Source: Desulfofustis sp. (GTDB lineage: Bacteria > Desulfobacterota > Desulfobulbia > Desulfobulbales > Desulfocapsaceae). Taken from it: 9,883 bases of DNA. Position 1 is the stretch's first letter. Each line of letters begins with the position of its first letter. Position numbers and translations under genes: made by a program. Shown here piece after piece: positions 1 to 6,131 of the stretch. The stretch is from NCBI GenBank assembly GCA_030145365.1, contig JAQYVS010000240.1, forward strand, positions 1-9,883. Reading direction: 5' to 3'. The notes under the pieces are model-generated. The model was not told the DNA's origin, ran no database searches, and saw nothing but the letters and a program-made list of their open reading frames with translations.

Positions 1-1
1 T

Positions 2-154
2 TTTATCGCTCCAATCCTGTTTCTGTTTCAGCTTGCCCAAAAACTATTTCGAAGTATCAAAAGTCTTTATAATAACCGAAAAAACCCACAGCAAGAAAAA
101 GCGTCTGACGAGCATGGTTATGGCCTGCTGTCAATGATCGCCAAAATTTTCTAG
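2..154 (+). CDS. C-terminal fragment of an unrecognised, probably membrane-associated protein
   Basis: An open frame enters from the left edge and ends at the TAG at 152-154, giving about 50 C-terminal residues. The first ~16 visible residues are hydrophobic (FIAPILFLFQLAQKLF) and could be the end of a transmembrane helix. A basic, polar stretch (RSIKSLYNNRKNPQQEK) follows, then a short tail ending in MIAKIF. This pattern would fit the cytoplasmic tail of a membrane protein. A terminator hairpin about 50 nt downstream supports this being a true gene end. Too little is visible to name a family. Confidence 0.5.
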   Translation, partial: FIAPILFLFQLAQKLFRSIKSLYNNRKNPQQEKASDEHGYGLLSMIAKIF

Positions 155-205
155 ATAAATCGTTTTTATACAAAGAAGTGACGAGCAGCAGAATATGGCT
201 CATTT

Positions 206-243
206 AAAGAGCCTGAATAAAAACTATCTATCCAGGCTCTTTT
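206..243 (+). terminator. Factor-independent terminator after the left-edge gene
   Basis: A perfect 10-bp inverted repeat, AAAGAGCCTG (206-215) and CAGGCTCTTT (233-242), encloses a 17-nt A/T-rich loop and ends in a short T run. It lies about 50 nt after the stop of the upstream gene. The A-rich left flank means it could work in both directions, but no minus-strand gene is seen to feed it. Confidence 0.7.
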
Positions 244-554
244 AATGATTGTTTGCTTACCCCGCAAAGAGGTCACTTCCAATCATGGGAGAGGTTCTCA
301 AAAGACCCCCCTTGCTTATCTTTACCTTTCTATCCCCGTTTTCAGGGTTGTAAGTATTTCCACAATTGCTTATATGGGATTGATATAGATCGTGTGTGAT
401 CTTTTTATTGTTGAATTGAGTTCATAATAAAATTCTGGAAACATGGTAGATCTCATGTCTGTATCTGGGCAGTAAAAAAATTGCTGTGGGAGTCTAAACA
501 ACTCGGGATATAATGAGAATAATTTCATACAATAAATCATTGTACAATTCGTCA

Positions 555-583
555 TTGTCACTGCTCTTTAAAGATTGTATAAA
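555..583 (+). promoter_or_regulatory. Predicted sigma70-type promoter of the PilZ gene
   Basis: TTGTCA (555-560) and TATAAA (578-583) are separated by exactly 17 nt, each one base from consensus. Transcription would start near 590, giving a leader of about 60 nt before the ATG at 652. The PilZ gene is the only gene it faces. Confidence 0.6.
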
Positions 584-607
584 TACCACTAGTTATAAGA
601 CTAAGCT

Positions 608-624
608 TTTCTGCTCAGCAGAAA
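608..624. repeat. Near-perfect palindrome in the PilZ leader
   Basis: TTTCTGCT (608-615) and AGCAGAAA (617-624) are perfect 8-nt arms around a single C. The site lies just after the predicted transcription start and 27 nt before the ATG. With a 1-nt spacer it cannot form a proper hairpin at full arm length, so a dimeric repressor site is more likely than an RNA structure. No regulator can be named. Confidence 0.4.
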
Positions 625-651
625 TAATCATAGATCCGGAGGATAATCTGA

Positions 652-996
652 ATGGCAAATACTGATGAAAAGCGGGAGTTGATTCGCTTACCTTTTACCC
701 CGCGGGCCTATTGCCAAATAAAAGAAACTGGTCATGAATTTGCCGGAACGATACGTGATATCAGTCTGCTCAGCATATTCATACAATTGGATTCTGAGTT
801 GGACTTATCCGGCGAATGTGACGTTCAGATTGTTCTGGAGGGAGAGCGCAGCGAACTGGAAATTAACAACCTCAGCGGCTACATCATTCGAAGCGAGAAC
901 ACTGGGCTGGCCATACGTTTTAATGAACCGTTTGAATGGCTCGCCATCGTACCGGCTCTTTTCAAGAAGCAGCAGCTGACAGAGAATCGAACTTAA
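652..996 (+). CDS. Single-domain PilZ protein with a degenerate second motif
   Basis: The 114-residue protein is essentially one PilZ domain, the c-di-GMP-binding beta-barrel. The first motif RxxxR is present as R8-E-L-I-R12. The second, normally (D/N)xSxxG, reads D36-I-S38-L-L-S41, so the final glycine is serine. A later strand reads TGLAIRF (84-90), as in the G-x-x-V/I-x-F part of PilZ folds. No signal peptide or membrane segment is visible, so the protein should be cytosolic. The start is set by GGAGG at 638-642, nine nt before the ATG. It has its own predicted promoter. Its TAA stop at 994-996 overlaps the convergent stop of the amino-acid transporter ATPase. c-di-GMP binding is likely from the family, but the changed glycine leaves affinity open. 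The output partner cannot be read from the sequence. Confidence 0.85.
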   Translation: MANTDEKRELIRLPFTPRAYCQIKETGHEFAGTIRDISLLSIFIQLDSELDLSGECDVQIVLEGERSELEINNLSGYIIRSENTGLAIRFNEPFEWLAIVPALFKKQQLTENRT

Positions 997-1766
997 AGTA
1001 TCTGGCTGAGAAACAGCTTGGTACGATCATGTTTCGGATGATCGAAGAATTCGTAGGGTTCGTTTTCTTCGACAATTTCTCCAAAATCCATAAAAATTAC
1101 ACGATCGGCCACGGTCTTGGCAAATCCCATCTCGTGGGTAACAACGATCATGGTCATACCTTGCTCAGCCAAGTCTACCATAACATCGAGCACCTCCTTG
1201 ATCATCTCCGGATCAAGGGCTGAAGTGGGCTCATCAAACAGCATGATCTTGGGCTTCATGCAAAGGCTTCGGGCAATGGCTACACGCTGCTGCTGACCAC
1301 CGGAAATCTGCCCCGGGTATTTCAGAGCCTGTTCAGGAATCCTGACAATCTCCAGATAATGCATGGCCAGTTCTTCCGCTTCCTTTTTGGGTGTCTTTCT
1401 TACCCAAATGGGCCCTACCGTCAGATTTTCCAGAATGGTCAGATGGGGGAAAAGATTAAAATGCTGAAAGACCATACCGACTTCTGTTCGAACCTTTTCG
1501 ATATTTTTAAGATCCCTGGTCAATTCAGTGCCGTTGACAATAATTTGCCCCCGTTGATGCTCCTCGAGCCTGTTTATACAGCGAATCACCGTCGACTTAC
1601 CTGAGCCGGATGGCCCGCAGACAACAATCTTTTCCCTTGGTTTGACCACTAGATTAATGTCTATGAGCACATGGAAATCGTCAAACCATTTATGCATGCC
1701 AATGATTTCAATTATCGGCTTGTCATCCATCGATTCGATCTGCGCGTCGGCCTGTTCTGTTTTCAT
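993..1766 (-). CDS. aapP: General L-amino-acid ABC transporter, ATP-binding protein AapP
   Basis: This is the 257-residue cytoplasmic ATPase that powers amino-acid uptake through the permease pair encoded upstream. All ABC motifs are intact: Walker A GPSGSGKST (51-59), Q-loop Q101, signature ISGGQQQR (154-161), Walker B IMLFDE (174-179), D-loop SALD (182-185) and switch histidine H211 in VTHE. Length and motifs fit the polar amino-acid subfamily (GlnQ/HisP/AapP). An N-terminal extension of about 15 residues precedes the conserved core. M13 is an alternative start, but the first ATG is preceded by a weak purine stretch (GAAAGAG) and fits the 22-nt gap to aapM. It is the last gene of aapJQMP. 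No terminator follows, because its TAA is shared tail-to-tail with the PilZ gene. The AapP assignment over GlnQ rests on the aapJQM context. Confidence 0.93.
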   Translation of the reverse strand: MKTEQADAQIESMDDKPIIEIIGMHKWFDDFHVLIDINLVVKPREKIVVCGPSGSGKSTVIRCINRLEEHQRGQIIVNGTELTRDLKNIEKVRTEVGMVFQHFNLFPHLTILENLTVGPIWVRKTPKKEAEELAMHYLEIVRIPEQALKYPGQISGGQQQRVAIARSLCMKPKIMLFDEPTSALDPEMIKEVLDVMVDLAEQGMTMIVVTHEMGFAKTVADRVIFMDFGEIVEENEPYEFFDHPKHDRTKLFLSQIL

Positions 1767-1788
1767 GGTGACTCTTTCAATCTTCTAT

Positions 1789-2892
1789 TTATGATTCTTG
1801 GTTCGTTGTATGCTTATATTCCAACTGCTTCTCTATGCGCCGGCTGTATTGTGACATGGAAAAACAGCAGATATAATAAATCATTGCGATAAAGATATAC
1901 GCTTCAGTTGAAAATCCGGTCCATTCAGGTTCCGATAAAATAGATTTGGTGGTGTTCAAAATGTCGTACAGGGCAATGATAACGACCAGCGAAGTATCTT
2001 TGAAGGCGGAGATCAAAATACCCACCGTGGGCGGAATTACGATTTTCAGAGCCTGGGGCAATATGATCATCCGCATCATCTGAAAATAATTAAGCCCAAG
2101 CGACTCGGCAGCCTCATACTGTCCCTTATCCATGGCCTGGAGCCCCCCCCGAACCACTTCTGCAACATAAGCCGCGGTAAATAAAATGATGGCAGCCTGG
2201 GCCCGCAGAACTTTATCGATGGTGACACCTTCGGGAAGGAACAGCGGAAACATCACCGAAGACATGAACAGCATAGTGATCAGCGGAACGCCACGAATCA
2301 TTTCAATATAGACGACACATAAGGATTTTATGATCGGCATTTTCGACTGGCGGCCCAGAGCCAGAACCACACCCAGGGGATAGGATGCCAGGATACCAAA
2401 AAAGGCCAGGAGCAGGGTCAACGGTAAACCGCTCCACTTGGTACTTTCAACAGAAACAAGGCCAAACAGACCGCCTTTCATCAGCAGCCCCATGACAAAT
2501 AGGGCAAAAATCCAGATATAGCCAAGCCTCTTGTTCCATCGGTTCCAATCTCTACTGTAGATCAACATGCTGATCAGAATGATCATTGCAACCAACGGTC
2601 GCCACTGGTGCTCGTATGGATAGTAACCAAAGACGTTAAATCGGATATTTTGGGTAATAATAGACCAGCACGCTCCTTCTGCCTCATGGCATTGCTGACC
2701 GGAAGTAAACCAGACACTATCGATAAAGGCCCACTGGATAAACTGCGGTAGTACCCTGATTAAAAAACCGAGAATCAGAATGGTGGCAATCGAGTTAAGC
2801 ACGCCGTTGAACAAATGACGCCGCACCCAGCCGATAACACCAACATCGGTGCTTGGCGGTCTGATTTCTTCAATATGCGCTGAATCACTCAT
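1789..2892 (-). CDS. aapM: General L-amino-acid ABC transporter, permease AapM
   Basis: This 367-residue inner-membrane permease would form a heterodimeric channel with AapQ. The C-terminal half is the HisM/GlnP-type domain, with the EAA loop that docks on the ATPase: E260-A-A, G266, then ILPQA at 277-281. Hydrophobic segments lie roughly at 33-53, 98-112, 124-146, 155-180, 190-218, 228-248, 285-310 and 331-348. The long N-terminal part with an extracytoplasmic loop at about 54-97 is typical of AapM and absent from short GlnP-type permeases. That loop contains C68 and C75 in a GACW context and a YPYEHQWRP stretch. The ATG lies 7 nt after the aapQ stop with only a weak GGTAG ribosome site, so translational coupling to aapQ is likely. 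The gap to aapP is 22 nt. Confidence 0.92.
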   Translation of the reverse strand: MSDSAHIEEIRPPSTDVGVIGWVRRHLFNGVLNSIATILILGFLIRVLPQFIQWAFIDSVWFTSGQQCHEAEGACWSIITQNIRFNVFGYYPYEHQWRPLVAMIILISMLIYSRDWNRWNKRLGYIWIFALFVMGLLMKGGLFGLVSVESTKWSGLPLTLLLAFFGILASYPLGVVLALGRQSKMPIIKSLCVVYIEMIRGVPLITMLFMSSVMFPLFLPEGVTIDKVLRAQAAIILFTAAYVAEVVRGGLQAMDKGQYEAAESLGLNYFQMMRMIILPQALKIVIPPTVGILISAFKDTSLVVIIALYDILNTTKSILSEPEWTGFSTEAYIFIAMIYYICCFSMSQYSRRIEKQLEYKHTTNQES

Positions 2893-2899
2893 ATGATAA

Positions 2900-4078
2900 C
2901 TACCGTTCGACTATTGCAATTTTCTTGTTATACCAGTTCATGAAAGCTGAAGTCAGCAGGCTGAACGTCAAATAGACAAGCATCATCATAGCCACACCTT
3001 CAACCGCCTGCCCGGTCTGATTGATTGTAGTACCCGCCACCTGGACAAAGTCGGGATAGCCAATGGCTACAGCCAGCGAACTGTTTTTGGTCAGGTTCAG
3101 GAGTTGGCTGGTCAGCGGAGGCACAATCACTCGAAGCGCTTGCGGAAAAATGACGAGTTTCAACACCATGGTTGGCTTCAATCCAATCGTCATGGCGGCT
3201 TCAGTCTGACCGCGACTGATGGACTGGATGCCCGCCCGGACAATCTGGGCAATGAAAGATGCCGTATAAAGAACCAATCCTATAAGAAGAGCTGAAAATT
3301 CGGGGCTGATATTTTTTCCGCCCTGAAAATTAAAACCCTTGAGTTCAGGAATATCCATCTGAACCGGTGCACCATTGAGAAACCAGGTTATAAGCGGAAA
3401 TCCGATCAGGATGCCGATACCGACCCAGAGGATCGGAAACTGCTGTCCTGTCTGCTCCTGGCGCTTGACCGCCCAGCGGTTAACCAGATACACAATGATA
3501 CAGGCCGCCACAAAAACCCAACCTATATACATCCAGGCCGGATGGGCGGCAGGAACCGCAAAATCAATGCCTCGATTGGTGACATATACACCAGTAATCG
3601 GGTTCAGTGCCTGGCGAGGACTTGGAAAGGTTTCATAAAAAAGGGCATAACAGAAAAAAAGCTGCAACAATACCGGAATGTTCTGAAAAATTTCGACATA
3701 TATGGTGCCAAGTTTGGCAATCAACCAGTTTGAAGAAAGGATACAAACACCAACGATCGTTCCCAAAATCGTCGTCAGAACCATTCCGATCAGTGAAATT
3801 TTCAGGGTGTTCAGCACACCAACCAAAAGTGCTTTGCCATAGGTATCGGCAGCAGAATATTCGATCAACGACTCCCCGATCTCAAAAGCGGCTTCTTTCT
3901 CAATAAAACCAAAACCACTGGCAATGGACTGCTTTGCCATATTGGACTGAACATTTGAAATCAGGTAGTAGCCCAGAAAAGCTACAAAAGCAGCGGTGAT
4001 AACCTGATAGAGAATGGCTCTGGTTTTCTGATCGTTCCAGAAATAGGATTTGCTGCTAGTATTATTTTCTGTAACCAT
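2900..4078 (-). CDS. aapQ: General L-amino-acid ABC transporter, permease AapQ
   Basis: This 392-residue inner-membrane permease is the partner of AapM. The EAA loop is E293-A-A, G299 and VIFPQA (309-314), followed by a conserved VPPLTSQLLNL stretch. Hydrophobic segments lie roughly at 22-41, 88-115, 124-148, 182-200, 215-235, 262-282 and 362-381. Long loops at about 150-181 and 236-260 account for its extra length over GlnP-type permeases, which is normal for AapQ. The ATG at 4076-4078 has no recognisable Shine-Dalgarno (CACGTTTAATT precedes it), and the leader contains two strong stem-loops after aapJ. This suggests the permease is made at a much lower level than the binding protein, as expected for such systems. 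Confidence 0.92.
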   Translation of the reverse strand: MVTENNTSSKSYFWNDQKTRAILYQVITAAFVAFLGYYLISNVQSNMAKQSIASGFGFIEKEAAFEIGESLIEYSAADTYGKALLVGVLNTLKISLIGMVLTTILGTIVGVCILSSNWLIAKLGTIYVEIFQNIPVLLQLFFCYALFYETFPSPRQALNPITGVYVTNRGIDFAVPAAHPAWMYIGWVFVAACIIVYLVNRWAVKRQEQTGQQFPILWVGIGILIGFPLITWFLNGAPVQMDIPELKGFNFQGGKNISPEFSALLIGLVLYTASFIAQIVRAGIQSISRGQTEAAMTIGLKPTMVLKLVIFPQALRVIVPPLTSQLLNLTKNSSLAVAIGYPDFVQVAGTTINQTGQAVEGVAMMMLVYLTFSLLTSAFMNWYNKKIAIVER

Positions 4079-4116
4079 AAATTAAACGTGAGAACTGATG
4101 CTCAGAACCGGCAAAC

Positions 4117-4162
4117 TATCAGTAACTATCAATCGCCCCACGGCTCTTGATAGTTACTGATA
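4117..4162. repeat. Perfect 16-bp inverted repeat nearer aapQ in the aapJ-aapQ gap
   Basis: TATCAGTAACTATCAA (4117-4132) and TTGATAGTTACTGATA (4147-4162) are perfect complements around a 14-nt GC-rich loop. In the minus-strand mRNA it forms the second of two stem-loops between aapJ and aapQ and ends about 38 nt before the aapQ start. The arm has an internal 10-nt periodicity (AACTATCA at 4114-4121 and 4124-4131). There is no T run after it on the minus strand, so it is not a standard terminator. Confidence 0.8.
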
Positions 4163-4168
4163 AGAAGT

Positions 4169-4205
4169 ACTGCCTATCTCGATGCAAATCATCGAGATAG
4201 GCAGT
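4169..4205. repeat. Perfect 16-bp stem-loop directly after aapJ
   Basis: ACTGCCTATCTCGATG (4169-4184) and CATCGAGATAGGCAGT (4190-4205) are perfect complements around a 5-nt loop. In minus-strand mRNA this is the first structure met after the aapJ stop, 36 nt downstream. No U-tract follows, so a leaky attenuator or a 3'-end stabiliser and processing site for the aapJ message is more likely than full termination. An 8-nt TGGGGCGA (minus strand) sits directly before this hairpin and again inside the loop of the next one. Confidence 0.8.
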
Positions 4206-4241
4206 CGCCCCATTGATGAAACAAGCTGGGTGTTTCTCAGC

Positions 4242-5270
4242 CTATTTGAAAGGAGGTGAATACATAAGACCACCATTGGTCCACAACGCATTTAAGCCGC
4301 GTTCAATACCAAGCGGAGTATTAACGCCGACGTTGCGCTCGAATACCTCGCCGTAGTTACCCACCTGTTTAACGATATTGTATGCAAATTTTTCGTCGAT
4401 ACCAAGAGCTTTACCGTTACCGGGCGAAACACCCAGGAATCGTTGAATCTTTGGATCCGATGATTTGAGCATTTCATCAACGTTTGCAGAGGTAATACCT
4501 AATTCCTCGGCATTAATCATGGCCAGAACCGCGTAATTAACGATGTCTTTCCATTGATTGTCGCCATGACGAACAGCAGGTGCCAGAGGTTCTTTGGAGA
4601 TGATCTCGGGAAGAATCATGTAATCTTCAGGTTTCGGCGCGCCTGCACGGAGTCCAGCAAGCTGAGAGGCATCCGAGGTAAGTACATCGCAACGACCCGC
4701 CCAGAAGGCCTGAGAAAGCTCTGCGGTGTTTTCTATCGTTACCGTTTTCCAGTCCATTGAGTTAGAGCGGAAAAAATCTGCGGCATTCTGCTCAGTTGTC
4801 GTTCCCGGGAGAACACAGACGGTGGCGCCGCCGAGTTCCTTTGCACTTTTTACACCCAGGGCTTTGGGTACCATGAAGGCCTGACCGTCATAATAGTTTA
4901 CCTGGACAAAATCAAGACCAAGCGAGGTATCGCGTCCCAATGTCTGGGTACAGTTTCTGGTTAAGACGTCAATCTCTTTTGATTGCAGGGCGGTAAAACG
5001 GGTTTTCGCAGTCAACGGGGTATAGCGGAGACGATCTTTATAATCACCGAAAACAGTTATGGCTACAGCACGAGCAGTATCGACGTCCAGACCTTTCCAA
5101 ACGCCTTTCTGATCAGCCTTGCCAAAGCCAAACAAATCTCCGTTTACTCCAACTTGAATGTATCCTTTGTCCTTGACGGCTTTCAAGGTATCTCCATTAT
5201 CAGCAAAGGCCAATCCTGTAGACAACATAACCAAGGTGCATCCGATAAAAAGGCTTTTCCACATTTTCAT
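4242..5270 (-). CDS. aapJ: General L-amino-acid ABC transporter, periplasmic binding protein AapJ
   Basis: This 342-residue binding protein captures amino acids in the periplasm and delivers them to AapQM. A clear Sec signal peptide covers residues 1-23: a positive start, a hydrophobic core, and AFA before D24. The mature protein is a family-3 solute-binding protein. It contains LKAVKDKGYIQVGV near the N-terminus (29-42), VDTARAVAITVFGD (63-76), the ligand-pocket region RNCTQTLGRDTSLG (105-118), which in AapJ homologues usually reads RNTTWT, and NYGEVFERNVG near the C-terminus (305-315). Length matches the AapJ subgroup and exceeds HisJ/GlnH by about 100 residues. The start is fixed by GGAGG (complement of 5276-5280), five nt from the ATG. 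It is the first gene of the operon and has the only strong ribosome site in it. Broad amino-acid specificity is inferred from the family. Confidence 0.93.
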   Translation of the reverse strand: MKMWKSLFIGCTLVMLSTGLAFADNGDTLKAVKDKGYIQVGVNGDLFGFGKADQKGVWKGLDVDTARAVAITVFGDYKDRLRYTPLTAKTRFTALQSKEIDVLTRNCTQTLGRDTSLGLDFVQVNYYDGQAFMVPKALGVKSAKELGGATVCVLPGTTTEQNAADFFRSNSMDWKTVTIENTAELSQAFWAGRCDVLTSDASQLAGLRAGAPKPEDYMILPEIISKEPLAPAVRHGDNQWKDIVNYAVLAMINAEELGITSANVDEMLKSSDPKIQRFLGVSPGNGKALGIDEKFAYNIVKQVGNYGEVFERNVGVNTPLGIERGLNALWTNGGLMYSPPFK

Positions 5271-5324
5271 TAGTTCCTCCAGACAAGAGTTGTGATTTTC
5301 GGGATGATCTTCCCAGATTTACTT

Positions 5325-5364
5325 ACACAGTACGGCTTTAACGTGCTGTGTCCGTGACGAACAC
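5325..5364. promoter_or_regulatory. Two overlapping palindromes upstream of aapJ, candidate operator
   Basis: ACACAGTACG (5325-5334) and CGTGCTGTGT (5342-5351) form a 10-bp dyad with one mismatch around 7 nt. Overlapping it, GTGTCCGT and ACGAACAC (5348-5364) form an 8-bp dyad with one mismatch around a single G. Both lie 55-95 nt before the aapJ ATG, near the start point expected from the tentative promoter. Density and symmetry suggest a repressor site. The regulator is unknown. Confidence 0.4.
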
Positions 5365-5370
5365 TGTCAT

Positions 5371-5400
5371 GTGATACCATACATAGCTATCCGATGGCAA
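5371..5400 (-). promoter_or_regulatory. Tentative promoter of the aapJQMP operon
   Basis: On the minus strand, TTGCCA (complement of 5395-5400) lies 18 nt before TATCAC (complement of 5371-5376), which is preceded by TGG, an extended -10 feature. The -10 hexamer itself is poor. The predicted start near 5364 would put the palindromes at the start of the transcript, leaving a leader of about 95 nt. Confidence 0.25.
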
Positions 5401-5506
5401 CACGTTGGTTGCACTCTCGACATTTTTTCACTTTACAAAGGGGGCTTTTAAAAAGAAATACAAGGATGAATACTGTAGGAAGGGGATATGGTCAGCACAA
5501 AAATAT

Positions 5507-5529
5507 AAAAAACTGCATATTGCGGCAGT
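5507..5529 (-). terminator. Possible terminator of the zinc-ribbon PilZ gene
   Basis: In the minus-strand transcript a short ACTGC...GCAGT stem (5525-5529 with 5512-5516, 8-nt loop) is followed directly by five U's and then AU-rich sequence. It lies 35 nt after the PilZ stop and would separate this gene from aapJ. The stem is short, so termination may be partial. Confidence 0.45.
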
Positions 5530-5563
5530 ACTTTAGTGTAAAATATACTGAAATAATCTAAAC

Positions 5564-5980
5564 TCAGCGGCCAACTTTTTGAGCCCCCACCCTCAGGCCG
5601 TTGATATTTTTTATAATATAGCGGGAATCAGGAAAGAGATTTGCGTTCCAACTACAGGAAACCGATATTTCATGGCCCACTGACAATAATTTTAATGATT
5701 TACCGGCTGGAAGTTCAAAGCCAATACCTTTTGAAGACATATCTCGTAAATTAACGTCAATTTCCCTGCCATCCCGGGTTCTTACCGTTAGCTTTCCGCT
5801 GTGATAATTTCTCTGCTCTGGTCGGCGATTGAAGACACAGCGCGTCAATTCACCGCAGATATGACAGCGAATGGATTTTCTGCGAATATCGGGAATGATG
5901 GAATTTCTTCTTGCCCCGCACGACGGGCATTTATATAAAAGCCTTCTGTCAGTAACTTTATATTCTTTTGTTTTTGGCAT
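5564..5980 (-). CDS. Zinc-ribbon plus PilZ domain protein
   Basis: This 138-residue soluble protein has two parts. Residues about 16-45 carry two CxxC knuckles (C18-P-S-C21 and C39-H-I-C42), the pattern of a small zinc ribbon. Residues about 52-135 are a PilZ domain with both c-di-GMP motifs intact: R53-P-E-Q-R57 and D80-M-S82-S-K-G85, plus a late NGLRVG stretch (127-132). No signal peptide or membrane segment is seen. The start ATG follows a GAGAGAAAG purine stretch. It lies 151 nt after glk on the same strand, with no clear promoter in that gap, and 293 nt before aapJ. Inference: the ribbon mediates contact with a partner or nucleic acid, and the PilZ part makes that contact dependent on c-di-GMP. 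I cannot name a target process. Confidence 0.85.
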   Translation of the reverse strand: MPKTKEYKVTDRRLLYKCPSCGARRNSIIPDIRRKSIRCHICGELTRCVFNRRPEQRNYHSGKLTVRTRDGREIDVNLRDMSSKGIGFELPAGKSLKLLSVGHEISVSCSWNANLFPDSRYIIKNINGLRVGAQKVGR

Positions 5981-6131
5981 ATGCTTTCTCTCAATGATTT
6001 AATATCACGTATCTTTCCGCCCCTTCATCTCTTTAACAAAGGCTATCACAAAGAAATTTGAAAGTAGAGTAAAAAATCTCAGGCATCACAGGCTCAATTC
6101 AAACCACGACTAAGTTGTAGAGGGCAGGAGG

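Larger units (their letters stand above)
155..651. other. Intergenic region upstream of the first PilZ gene
   Basis: This 497-nt AT-rich stretch carries the terminator of the left-hand gene (206-243), a sigma70-like promoter (555-583), a palindrome (608-624) and the Shine-Dalgarno of the PilZ gene (GGAGG at 638-642). Between about 245 and 550 I see no convincing gene or RNA. A minus-strand frame at 370-561 has low-complexity, cysteine-rich composition and no recognisable domain, and I treat it as spurious. Confidence 0.6.

Noticed and set aside
370..561. 63-codon minus-strand frame in the first intergenic gap, with an AAGAG purine stretch 8 nt before its ATG
   Set aside because: Composition is not protein-like (clusters of Met, Cys, Phe, Tyr), there is no domain or helix pattern, and it lies in AT-rich DNA before the PilZ promoter.
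4117..4205. The paired repeats as the start of a CRISPR array
   Set aside because: The two repeats have different sequences and each is an isolated stem-loop. There is no repeated unit with regular spacers and no cas gene.
4249..4258. AAGGAGGTGA on the plus strand, a perfect match to the 16S anti-Shine-Dalgarno
   Set aside because: It is the complement of the last aapJ codons, and no start codon with an open frame follows at a usable distance.
5238..5252. LFIGC at residues 7-11 of AapJ as a possible lipobox
   Set aside because: The cysteine is too close to the N-terminus, and a full hydrophobic core with an AFA cleavage site follows, so ordinary signal peptidase I processing is expected.
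5301..5314. GGGATGATCTTCCC near-palindrome in the aapJ leader
   Set aside because: Only four outer base pairs and a GATC centre are symmetric, which is weak next to the stronger dyads upstream.
5395..5413. TGGCA...TTGCA resembling a sigma54 promoter
   Set aside because: The GG and GC are 13 nt apart instead of 10, and it faces the plus strand, where no gene starts.
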